This document shows, piece after piece, positions 55,999 through 63,188 of a stretch of DNA of 64,000 nucleotides. This DNA comes from Vagococcus fluvialis (lineage in GTDB: Bacteria > Bacillota > Bacilli > Lactobacillales > Vagococcaceae), in contig NZ_QPJV01000003.1 of the NCBI RefSeq assembly GCF_003337315.1, forward strand, positions 62,001-126,000, given 5' to 3'. Positions within the stretch are counted from its first letter, which is position 1, and every line of letters starts with the position of its first letter. Below the pieces are notes generated by a model. The model worked only from the letters and a program-made list of their open reading frames with translations. It did not search any database and was not told the origin of the DNA. The position numbers and the translations under genes were made by a program.

Positions 55999-57189
55999 TT
56001 GTTTGTGTCTAAGTATCAACGTAAAGTATTAGTGTCAACAGCAGCAGGAATTGGTTTAGAGAATATGGATATTATGTTTTTAGCTTTTTCTTTATCTTCA
56101 ATTATGCAATCATTAAATATTTCCAGTGTAGAGGCTGGTTTCATATCAACGATTACCAATCTAGGGATGCTTGTAGGTGGTATTTTTTTTGGGCTTTTAG
56201 CTGATAAATATGGGCGTGTTAAGATTTTTTCATACACAGTGATTACATTCTCTGTGGCATCATTACTGATGATGTTTGCGACAAATGTTTACTGGATTTA
56301 TTTATTCCGCTTTATTGCAGGGATTGGTGCCGGTGGTGAGTACGGAGCTTGTATGTCACTAGTATCTGAAACATTCAACAAAAAACATTTAGCAAGAGCT
56401 ACCTCTGTTGTAGCAATTGGTGGTCAAGTTGGCGCGATTATGGCAGCAGTGTTAGCATCATTAATTATTCCAACTCTCGGCTGGAAAATGCTTTATGTAA
56501 TCGGTGTGTTACCAGTTCTTTTAGTCTTAGTAATTAGAAAAGATTTAAAGGAACCAGAAGATTTTACTCATGAAGCAAAAGAAGAAAATAAAGCCAATTT
56601 TTCACTTTTATTTAAAGGTGCTAAAACAACATGGCAAACAATTGGTTTATCTTTAATGGTGACAGTCCAAATTGCCGGCTACTTTGGTTTAATGAACTGG
56701 TTACCTTCAATCATGCAAAAGCAACTAGGTTTATCAGTATCAGGTTCTTCACTTTGGATGATTAGTACAATTTTAGGGATGTCTCTTGGAATGTTAACCT
56801 TTGGAACAGTCATGGACAAATTAGGCCCAAGATTATCATTTGGAATTTTCTTAGTAGCCTCAGCTGCATCAGTTTACTTACTAACTTTAGCAAAAGGTCA
56901 GTGGTCATTACTTATAGCTGCAGTTATCGTTGGTTATTTTATTAATGGTATGTACGGTGGATACGGAGCAATTATTAGTTTCCTATATCCAACGGAAATC
57001 AGAGCAACAGCTAATAATTTTATTATGAATGTTGGACGAGCAATTGGTGGTTTCTCATCAGTAGTAATTGGCTTTTTAATGGATCAATATAATCTAACAG
57101 TAGTAGTGATGTTCTTATCAGTTATCTATTTAATTAGTTTAGTTATTATGCTAAACATCCCGGGATTAAAAAAATATAAAACAGCGTAG
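55999..57189 (+). CDS. MFS transporter, aromatic acid/sugar symporter type
   Basis: A 12-segment major facilitator of about 395 residues. GIGLENMDIMFLAF at the first helix, GGIFFGLLADKYGRVK (the loop 2-3 signature), RFIAGIGAGGEYGACMSLVS and the late FLYPTEIRATANNFIMNVGR resemble the AAHS/SHS branch that moves aromatic or small carboxylic acids with protons. The substrate is not decidable. The start is TTG 55999 or GTG 56005, both downstream of AAAAGGAG. It is monocistronic. A roughly 280-bp leader without recognisable genes precedes it. Confidence 0.88.
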   Translation: MFVSKYQRKVLVSTAAGIGLENMDIMFLAFSLSSIMQSLNISSVEAGFISTITNLGMLVGGIFFGLLADKYGRVKIFSYTVITFSVASLLMMFATNVYWIYLFRFIAGIGAGGEYGACMSLVSETFNKKHLARATSVVAIGGQVGAIMAAVLASLIIPTLGWKMLYVIGVLPVLLVLVIRKDLKEPEDFTHEAKEENKANFSLLFKGAKTTWQTIGLSLMVTVQIAGYFGLMNWLPSIMQKQLGLSVSGSSLWMISTILGMSLGMLTFGTVMDKLGPRLSFGIFLVASAASVYLLTLAKGQWSLLIAAVIVGYFINGMYGGYGAIISFLYPTEIRATANNFIMNVGRAIGGFSSVVIGFLMDQYNLTVVVMFLSVIYLISLVIMLNIPGLKKYKTA

Positions 57190-57228
57190 AAGAAGAGGTT
57201 GTAACTATTTTTAGTTGCAATCTTTTAT
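57190..57228 (+). terminator. Terminator after the MFS gene
   Basis: AAGAGGTTGTAACTA pairs with TAGTTGCAATCTTTT around a short loop, followed by a T-rich run. Confidence 0.75.
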
Positions 57229-57232
57229 TTTT

Positions 57233-57350
57233 TATAAACGGTGTAACAGAAGCAGCTTCTTCGGAAATAAGCTGGAAATCACCAAAAATTAAAAAGCAAT
57301 TTTCGTGATTTCCTTCTTATTTCTTGAAGCTAAACACTTCTGTCACAACC
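57233..57350. repeat. Palindromic interspersed repeat, copy B
   Basis: Reverse-complementary to copy A (24261-24380) over its whole length with few differences; the right half, from GCAATTTTCGTGATTTCCTT to the end, is nearly identical. It is self-complementary end to end. It lies between the MFS and nitroreductase genes, just upstream of the nitroreductase operators. Confidence 0.85.
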
Positions 57351-57375
57351 TTTTTTAACGTCCTTTAAAAATAAA

Positions 57376-57428
57376 ACTTACAAAAAGTGAGCAAATTATT
57401 TTACTTACAAAAAGTATGTTGGTATGAT
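57376..57428 (+). promoter_or_regulatory. Promoter with two TTAC-N5-GTAA-type operators (nitroreductase)
   Basis: ACTTACAAAAAGTGAGC (57376-57392) and ACTTACAAAAAGTATGT (57403-57419) lie 27 bp apart. The second fills the 17-bp spacer between -35 TTTACT (57400-57405) and -10 TATGAT (57423-57428). The arrangement matches the FMN reductase promoter at 19111-19165, about 38 kb away. Confidence 0.7.
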
Positions 57429-57469
57429 GCTCATGTTACTAATAAAACAAAGAAAAGGATTGTGAAAAT

Positions 57470-58066
57470 ATGTCAGCATTTATTTCAGCATTAAAAAATC
57501 GTCGTTCAGTTTATCATTTAGGAGAAAATATTTCTCTTTCAAATAAAGAAGTAGAAGAATTAATTAAAGAAGTTGTTAGAGAAACACCAACAGCTTTCAA
57601 CTCTCAAACACAACGCGTTGTTATTCTTTTTGGAGATGCTCATAAAAAATTATGGAGTATTACAGAAGATGCTTTAAAACCTTTAACTCCAGCAGAAAAC
57701 TTCCCTGGAACACAAGAAAAATTACAAGGCTTTGCAGCAGGTAAAGGAACTGTTCTTTTCTTTGAAGATATGGATGTTGTTAAAGGATTACAAGAACAAT
57801 TTGCTTTATACGCAGAAAACTTCCCAGTATGGTCAGAACAAGCAAGTGGTATGACTCAATCAAACGTATGGGTAGCTTTATCTGAAAATAATATTGGAGC
57901 TAACTTACAACATTACAACCCAGTAATTGATGAAGCAGTAGCTAAAGAATGGGAAATCCCAGCATCATGGAAATTACGTGGACAAATGGTATTTGGTTCA
58001 ATCGAAACAGCTGCTGGCGAAAAAGAATATGCAGCAGATGACAACCGTTTTAAAGTGTTTGGTTAA
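57470..58066 (+). CDS. Nitroreductase-family protein, YodC/HdrM-like
   Basis: A 198-residue FMN-dependent nitroreductase. It has ALKNRRSVYHLGENISLSNK at the N-terminus (FMN-phosphate Arg), ETPTAFNSQTQRVVILFG, GMTQSNVWVALSENNIGANL and a C-terminal KEYAADDNRFKVFG. It fits the group that includes Bacillus YodC and fungal Frm2-like proteins. It probably reduces quinones or nitro compounds with NAD(P)H. Bacillus yodC is controlled by YodB, and here the promoter carries two matching operators, supporting both assignments. Confidence 0.92.
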   Translation: MSAFISALKNRRSVYHLGENISLSNKEVEELIKEVVRETPTAFNSQTQRVVILFGDAHKKLWSITEDALKPLTPAENFPGTQEKLQGFAAGKGTVLFFEDMDVVKGLQEQFALYAENFPVWSEQASGMTQSNVWVALSENNIGANLQHYNPVIDEAVAKEWEIPASWKLRGQMVFGSIETAAGEKEYAADDNRFKVFG

Positions 58067-58086
58067 TCACTAAACGAAGTAAAATA

Positions 58087-58118
58087 AGATGACTAGTTTT
58101 AGTCATCTTTTTTTATTA
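58087..58118. terminator. Terminator after the nitroreductase gene
   Basis: AAGATGACTA pairs with TAGTCATCTT around a short loop, followed by a T run; it overlaps the end of the convergent gene. Confidence 0.8.
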
Positions 58119-58463
58119 GTTCATATGTTTTCTTATTTGAGTGGGAATTATCACGACTTCTGTCTTTAAATCCACAGCTTTAAAGTCTTTATCAATACAT
58201 TCTTCCCAATACTCTAAGTGCTTCTTATCAATGAAGCTTTCAAAGTCTTCTACTTCTTGGCCACCAACACCTTGCACGGAGTACCAATAAAGATACTCAT
58301 CCCCGTTCAACATCTCTCTAAAAATAGTTTCGACATACATTTTTTCAGCTTCTAGAGTAAGTAAAGTTTCATTCATATTATCATTTAAAAAGGATAACCA
58401 TTCATCAACTACTTTTGATTTTCCTTTTTTAACTTTAAATCGTGTCAGTTCAATATTTAGCAT
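58116..58463 (-). CDS. DUF6176-family protein
   Basis: A 115-residue soluble protein. It has IELTRFKVKKGKSKVVDEWL at the N-terminus, KMYVETIFRE, LYWYSVQGVGGQEVEDFESF and KKHLEYWEECID, the pattern of DUF6176. The function is unknown; the size and fold suggest a dimeric alpha-beta barrel. A good AAAAGGAG site precedes ATG 58463. It is divergent from the cat leader region. Confidence 0.8.
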   Translation of the reverse strand: MLNIELTRFKVKKGKSKVVDEWLSFLNDNMNETLLTLEAEKMYVETIFREMLNGDEYLYWYSVQGVGGQEVEDFESFIDKKHLEYWEECIDKDFKAVDLKTEVVIIPTQIRKHMN

Positions 58464-58530
58464 CTTTAGAACTCCTTTTAAATAAATTGTAGCATAATGA
58501 AGGTGAAATATTTTATGCTAAAATCTGTTC

Positions 58531-58600
58531 AAGGAGTGATAAACAATGATTTGGACAGTGAAAGTAGCCTCTTAATAAAGCAGATTTTATTATTGAGAGG
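58531..58600 (+). promoter_or_regulatory. Translational attenuator of cat: leader peptide and SD-sequestering hairpin
   Basis: AAGGAG (58531-58536) precedes a 9-codon leader ORF (58546-58575, MIWTVKVAS). CCTCTTAATAA (58568-58578) can pair over 11 bp with TTATTGAGAGG (58590-58600), hiding the cat ribosome site GAGAGG. A ribosome stalled by chloramphenicol in the leader would open the stem. This is the known layout of inducible cat genes; the leader shares Thr4 and Lys6 with the cat-86 leader MVKTDK. Confidence 0.85.
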
Positions 58601-58609
58601 AAAAGAAAA

Positions 58610-59245
58610 ATGACTTACAAAAAAATAGATTTAAAGACATGGAACAGAAAAGAACACTTTGAAGGGTTTATGGAATCAGGAACTAGTTTTAGTTTAACAA
58701 CTAAGTTAGATGTCACTTTATTTTATAAGAGAATAAAAGAGAAGAAACTTAAGTTCTATCCTACCTTTATCCATCAAGTGACACAGGTAGTTAACGAGTT
58801 TGATTGTTTCAAAATAGGTTTTAACGAAAATCAAGAATTAGTTTTGTGGGATCATGTGGAAGCAAATTACACGATTAATAGTAAAGTTAGTGATAATTTT
58901 ATTAGTGTTTGGACACCTTGGCACAAAGAGGTATCTAGTTTTCAAGAACTTTATTTAGAAACACTAAATCAACATGAAACATCAAAAAAAATGGCTCCTC
59001 AAGTAGATATGCCACTGAATTTATTTGTTATTTCAATGTTACCCTGGATATCTTTTGATGGCTTTAATCTAAATATTAATAATAATGAGACTTTTTTAGC
59101 ACCGATTATTACAGCTGGAAAAATGATTGAACAACAAGATAAAAAATTATTGCCAGTAGCTATTCAAGTGCATCATGCAACAAGTGATGGTTACCATGTT
59201 GCCTTGTTAGTGGATAAGTTACAAACACAATTTAATCAATTTTAA
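58610..59245 (+). CDS. cat: Chloramphenicol O-acetyltransferase, type A
   Basis: A 211-residue CAT, the normal trimeric-enzyme length. It begins with YKKIDLKTWNRKEHFEGFM, has KFYPTFIHQVTQVVNEFDCF, and ends in VAIQVHHATSDGYHVALLVD, where the HHxxxDG motif carries the catalytic histidine. It acetylates chloramphenicol from acetyl-CoA. The second position of the usual HHAVCDG motif differs (ATSDG), so activity deserves testing. A complete translational attenuator upstream predicts induction by chloramphenicol. Flanking genes look chromosomal, with no mobile element next to it. Confidence 0.92.
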   Translation: MTYKKIDLKTWNRKEHFEGFMESGTSFSLTTKLDVTLFYKRIKEKKLKFYPTFIHQVTQVVNEFDCFKIGFNENQELVLWDHVEANYTINSKVSDNFISVWTPWHKEVSSFQELYLETLNQHETSKKMAPQVDMPLNLFVISMLPWISFDGFNLNINNNETFLAPIITAGKMIEQQDKKLLPVAIQVHHATSDGYHVALLVDKLQTQFNQF

Positions 59246-59251
59246 TCACAA

Positions 59252-59282
59252 AAAAGGTTCCTAAATTTAGGAACCTTTTTCT
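59252..59282 (+). terminator. Terminator of cat
   Basis: AAAAAGGTTCCTAAATTTAGGAACCTTTTT in two perfect 15-bp halves (59252-59281), A and T tailed. Confidence 0.85.
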
Positions 59283-59363
59283 ATTTTATTAAATGAGTTT
59301 TGATGATTTCACCTATCGATTTTGTATCAACTCAAATATTCATATCATGAGTTTTTAAGTTTT

Positions 59364-60797
59364 TTACATAATTGGAGAAAATAAGCGAGATATTTTTTGC
59401 TTAAAACGAATCCATAATGACATATTATTGAATGTCTCAAGTGTTAATTTAGTTGATTTTTGTAAGTCATTTTCAAAAGCCTCTGACAAGGAAGCATTCA
59501 TTGTTAAATCAGAAAGTACAACACTTGTTTCAAAGTTTAATTTATAACTTCGAATGTCTTGGTTAGCAGAGCCAACGATACTTGTTTTATCATCTTTAAT
59601 TAATACTTTAGAGTGTAGAAAGCCGCCATTATAAGAATAGATTTCAATATCTTTTTCTAATAATAAACGTGAATAAAATTGAGTTGCACGGTAAATAAAT
59701 GGGTGGTCTGGTTTATCAGGAACCATTATTTTGACGTCAACTCCAGATCTTTTAGCAATTTCTAAGGCATCAATAATCGTTGTATCAGGAATCAAATAAG
59801 GTGTTTGAATCCAAATTCGTTCTTTTGCAGAAAGTATTTCTTTAACAAAAGCTAGTTTGATTTGTTGTTTATCATTGTCTGGACCACTTGAAATAACATA
59901 AATATCAGTATCAGCTTGAGATGTATCAGTTTGCTGTTTAAAGAAATTCGGTGTGTAATCTATCCTTTTTATATTAGGAACAGAAACGTTCCAATCACTA
60001 ATAAATTGCAGTTGTAATAACAAACTAGCAGGTCCTAAAATGCGAACGTGAGTGTCACGCCAGTAACCAAATGGCTCAGTTGGTATCACATACTGATTAG
60101 AAATATTAAAGCCACCTGTATAACTTATTTCATTATCGATAACAACAATTTTACGATGAGCATGATAGTTCATTCTGAATTTTAATAGCATTTGTTGAGA
60201 TGTTAAAAAAGTAGAAACCTCACCACCAGCATCAATCAATGGTTGTAAGAGCTCTTTCTTTATACCTTTAGAACCCATTTCATCATAGAGTAACTTAACT
60301 TGAAGACCTTCTTTAGCTTTTTCTACTAAAATATCTAAAAGACTAAGCCCAGTTTCATCAGTTACAAAGGCATAATATTGAATATGAATAGTTTGTTTTG
60401 CTGCTCTTAAATCTTTCTTTAGGAGTTCCAATTTTTTTTGCCCATCAGTGATAAGAGTAACTTGATTGTGATGGCTAACAGGCAAGCGATTCAGACTGTA
60501 GAAAAAATGCTTATCAGGAGAATCTTCTTCTTTGGGAAAGCTAAAGGATTGAATATTAGGTGTCATAAAGCCATCTGTTTTTTCTAGAGCCTGTACATGA
60601 TGATTTTCAACGTTGAATTTTTGTTTGTCACTAAGACCATAACCAAAGAATAGGTATAGAAAGAAGCCGATATATGGTAGGAATAGGAAAACTAATAACC
60701 ACGCCCAAGTAACGCTTGTGTCCTTTTCACGGTAAAAAATTAGAAATAAGGAAAAAATTAAATTTATTAAATATAGTACAATGACGAAAAAGTTCAA
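59364..60797 (-). CDS. cls: Cardiolipin synthase
   Basis: A 477-residue phospholipase D-superfamily enzyme. Two N-terminal membrane segments (VIVLYLINLIFSLFLIFY; TWAWLLVFLFLPYIGFFLYL) precede two PLD catalytic motifs: HAHRKIVVIDNEISYTGGFN and LHSKVLIKDDKTSIVGSANQ. It joins two phosphatidylglycerol molecules into cardiolipin at the membrane. The start is TTG 60797 behind AGGAGGAG. It is monocistronic. Confidence 0.95.
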   Translation of the reverse strand: MNFFVIVLYLINLIFSLFLIFYREKDTSVTWAWLLVFLFLPYIGFFLYLFFGYGLSDKQKFNVENHHVQALEKTDGFMTPNIQSFSFPKEEDSPDKHFFYSLNRLPVSHHNQVTLITDGQKKLELLKKDLRAAKQTIHIQYYAFVTDETGLSLLDILVEKAKEGLQVKLLYDEMGSKGIKKELLQPLIDAGGEVSTFLTSQQMLLKFRMNYHAHRKIVVIDNEISYTGGFNISNQYVIPTEPFGYWRDTHVRILGPASLLLQLQFISDWNVSVPNIKRIDYTPNFFKQQTDTSQADTDIYVISSGPDNDKQQIKLAFVKEILSAKERIWIQTPYLIPDTTIIDALEIAKRSGVDVKIMVPDKPDHPFIYRATQFYSRLLLEKDIEIYSYNGGFLHSKVLIKDDKTSIVGSANQDIRSYKLNFETSVVLSDLTMNASLSEAFENDLQKSTKLTLETFNNMSLWIRFKQKISRLFSPIM

Positions 60798-60950
60798 TAC
60801 AACTCCTCCTTTAATAGGTGTCTATTGAAGAAAGTATAGCATTTTTTTATAGTGAGATGGAAGCTCTATTCCTAATATGAAAGGCTGTGAGATTCACTTT
60901 AGATGAGATACACTTAATTTAAGATATTTGAACTAGTTGGAGGGAAAATT

Positions 60951-61484
60951 TTGGCTAAAGGTAATAGAGAACAAGAAGAAATTTATCTTAGATTAATTAA
61001 TCAATCAGAAGATTATATTGAACAACATTTAAGTGAAGCAATCAGTTTAGCTGACCTAGCTCAACATGCAAATTTTTCAGAATTTCATTTTCATTGTTTG
61101 TTTAAAGAGTTATTTGAGTTTGGGACAAAAAATGAGTTAATCAATCCAGATGTGACAAAAGTTTTAACTATGTATAATGACAATCCTTTTATCACAAAAG
61201 ATGAAAATCTAAGAACTAGTATTGCTATGACAGTCCCAAATGATGTGGAGATAGTTGAAAGTGGTAATGTTTGCGTATCAAGTATTTCAGGAAAATTTGG
61301 CGTTGGCCATTTTAATATTTCAGCTAAAGAATATGAACAAGCTTGGCACTATATGTATCAAGAGTGGTTGTTTAAAGATGAAAGCCAAATTAGAGATGCT
61401 GTTCCCTTTGAGCTCTATGTGACAGAACCAGCTAAAAGTATGACAGATAAAAGTTTAACAGATATTTATATTCCGATAAATTAA
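60951..61484 (+). pseudogene. AraC/GyrI-type regulator with an internal deletion
   Basis: The frame is open for 177 residues from TTG 60951 (GGAGGG upstream). Residues 1-55 are the first helix-turn-helix of an AraC regulator (DYIEQHLSEAISLADLAQHA, FHFHCLFKELFEF). The protein then jumps directly into the second half of a GyrI-like effector domain (TKVLTMYNDNPFITKDENLR, AMTVPNDVEIVESG, YMYQEWLFKDESQIRDAVPF). The second HTH and the first half of the effector domain, about 110-130 residues, are missing compared with normal members of roughly 290 residues. An in-frame deletion is the simplest explanation. The product is unlikely to bind DNA normally. Confidence 0.75.
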
Positions 61485-61487
61485 ACT

Positions 61488-61528
61488 AAAAGGAGATTGT
61501 GCCATACTTATGTACAGTCTCTTTTTTA
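61488..61528 (+). terminator. Terminator, TGTGACATA-related family
   Basis: AAAGGAGATTGTGCCATA pairs imperfectly with TATGTACAGTCTCTTT, followed by a T run. It is related to the hairpins at 35612 and 46715. Confidence 0.7.
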
Positions 61529-61591
61529 GTTACAAAAATATCCAATTATTCATAAAATTTTTTACGGAACTATTCCACATATTAAAAAATT

Positions 61592-61600
61592 TGGTATACT
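61592..61600 (+). promoter_or_regulatory. Extended -10 promoter of ddl
   Basis: TGGTATACT at 61592-61600 is an extended -10, 35 bp before the ddl ATG. Confidence 0.5.
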
Positions 61601-61634
61601 TGAGTTTACATTTAATACAGTTGGAGGATTTTTT

Positions 61635-62651
61635 ATGAAAATAGTCGTTTTAGCAGGTGGCTTAAGTGATGAAAGAGATGTCTCACTGTCATCAGGAGCC
61701 CAAGTAGCTAATGCTTTAAAGAAAAATAACCATCACGTTTTATTATTAGATTTATTGGATGATGTTTCTTCGTACCCAGATTTTGATATCGCTTACGAAG
61801 CTCTAAATAAAGACCACTATGAATACAATGTGCCAGAAATAGCACCTGACATTGAAGAATTAAAAGAAACGTATCAAGTGGCAGGAGAAGTGAGTTTAGG
61901 TTTATTACCTATTTGTCAGTCAGCAGATATTGTTTTCCTAGCTCTTCACGGTGGTATAGGTGAAAAAGGAAAAATCCAAGCTTTATTTGATATTTATGAT
62001 ATTAAATATACAGGTTCAAGTCACAAAGCAAGTGCGATTGCTATGGATAAATTATTAGCAAAAGAGTTAATGGCTTTTCATGGTGTTAGTACGCCAGCCT
62101 GGGAAGTGTATGAAGAAGGAGTTGAGTTTAAGGCTCCTTGTGTGATTAAGGCTAATGATAATGGCTCAAGTATTGGTGTTTACATGGCGAATACAAAAGA
62201 AGAATTTGACCAAGCCATTATTGAAGCGAAAACTTTCAACACAGAAATCATTATTGAAGAAAAAATAGTTGGGCGTGAATTTGCTGTTGGGGTACTTGAT
62301 AAGGAAGCTTTACCAATTATTGAAATTATTCCTAAAGTAGGTTTTTATGATTACAAAAATAAATACCAAGCAGGTAGTGCTGAGGAAGTTACTCCAGCAC
62401 ATATCTCGACAGAATTAACCTTAAAAATGCAAGAGATGGCTTTGGAAACTCATCGTGTTTTAGGACTGTCAAGTTACTCACGAATTGACTTTTTAATGAA
62501 TGAGCAAAATGAAATCTTTTGTATCGAGGCTAATACACTGCCAGGGATGACACCAACAAGTCTTCTACCTCAAGAAGCTCAGGCTATTGGTTTAGATTAC
62601 CCAACATTATGCGAAAAATTAGTTCAAATTTCTTTAAAAAAATACAATTAA
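61635..62651 (+). CDS. ddl: D-alanine-D-alanine ligase family protein
   Basis: A 338-residue ATP-grasp ligase. It has VLAGGLSDERDVSLSSG at the N-terminus, FLALHGGIGEKGKIQALFDI, IKYTGSSHKASAIAMDK, CVIKANDNGSSIGVY, GREFAVGVL, VGFYDYKNKYQAGSAEEVTP (the omega loop with the KY pair typical of D-Ala-D-Ala rather than D-Ala-D-Lac ligases) and FCIEANTLPGMTPTSLLPQE. It joins two D-alanines for peptidoglycan. The sequence is shorter and reads unlike the main enterococcal Ddl, so it may be a second ligase. No van-type or murF gene is adjacent. Confidence 0.88.
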   Translation: MKIVVLAGGLSDERDVSLSSGAQVANALKKNNHHVLLLDLLDDVSSYPDFDIAYEALNKDHYEYNVPEIAPDIEELKETYQVAGEVSLGLLPICQSADIVFLALHGGIGEKGKIQALFDIYDIKYTGSSHKASAIAMDKLLAKELMAFHGVSTPAWEVYEEGVEFKAPCVIKANDNGSSIGVYMANTKEEFDQAIIEAKTFNTEIIIEEKIVGREFAVGVLDKEALPIIEIIPKVGFYDYKNKYQAGSAEEVTPAHISTELTLKMQEMALETHRVLGLSSYSRIDFLMNEQNEIFCIEANTLPGMTPTSLLPQEAQAIGLDYPTLCEKLVQISLKKYN

Positions 62652-62720
62652 AAAAATTAAGGTGTTACTAAGTAGGTTTGCTATAATAAAAGAAACTAAC
62701 AGGAGAGGGGGTTTGCCAAG

Positions 62721-63173
62721 ATGAAGAAAAAAGATCGTCAATCTTTCATAAAGCAAATTATTTTTGAGGAAATAATTGAAAATCAACATCAACTAATTGA
62801 AAAATTAGCTAAAGAAGGGATTGAGGCAACCCAAGCAACAATCTCAAGAGACATTAAAGAGCTGAATATTGTGAAAGTCCATGATGTAAGTGGTGTCGTT
62901 AAATATGGTATTTTAGAAGCAACATCTGTTGAACATGATACTCATTTAAAGGAAGTCTTTAAAGATTCTGTCTCTCAAGTGACTCAAGTTCAGTTTATGA
63001 ATGTAGTAAATACATTACTTGGAACAGCAGATATTGTGGCAGCAGAAATCGATGAATTGCAATTACCAGAAATTGTAGGAACTCTAGCAGGAACAGATAC
63101 TATTGTTTTAATCTCTACCTCAGAATCTGAGGCTAAACGAATTAATAAAAGATTATTGTCTTATCTTAAATAA
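62721..63173 (+). CDS. argR: Arginine repressor ArgR/AhrC family
   Basis: A 150-residue ArgR protein. The N-terminal winged HTH (QLIEKLAKEGIEATQATISR, with DIKELNIVK) precedes the C-terminal hexamerisation and arginine-binding domain (NVVNTLLGTADIVAAEIDEL, IVGTLAGTDTIVLISTS). It senses L-arginine and controls arginine metabolism genes. Lactobacillales often have several paralogues. No arg genes are adjacent in this window. The phosphohexomutase gene follows 15 bp later, so the two may be co-transcribed. Confidence 0.93.
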   Translation: MKKKDRQSFIKQIIFEEIIENQHQLIEKLAKEGIEATQATISRDIKELNIVKVHDVSGVVKYGILEATSVEHDTHLKEVFKDSVSQVTQVQFMNVVNTLLGTADIVAAEIDELQLPEIVGTLAGTDTIVLISTSESEAKRINKRLLSYLK

Positions 63174-63188
63174 ATAGGAGGATGTTTT

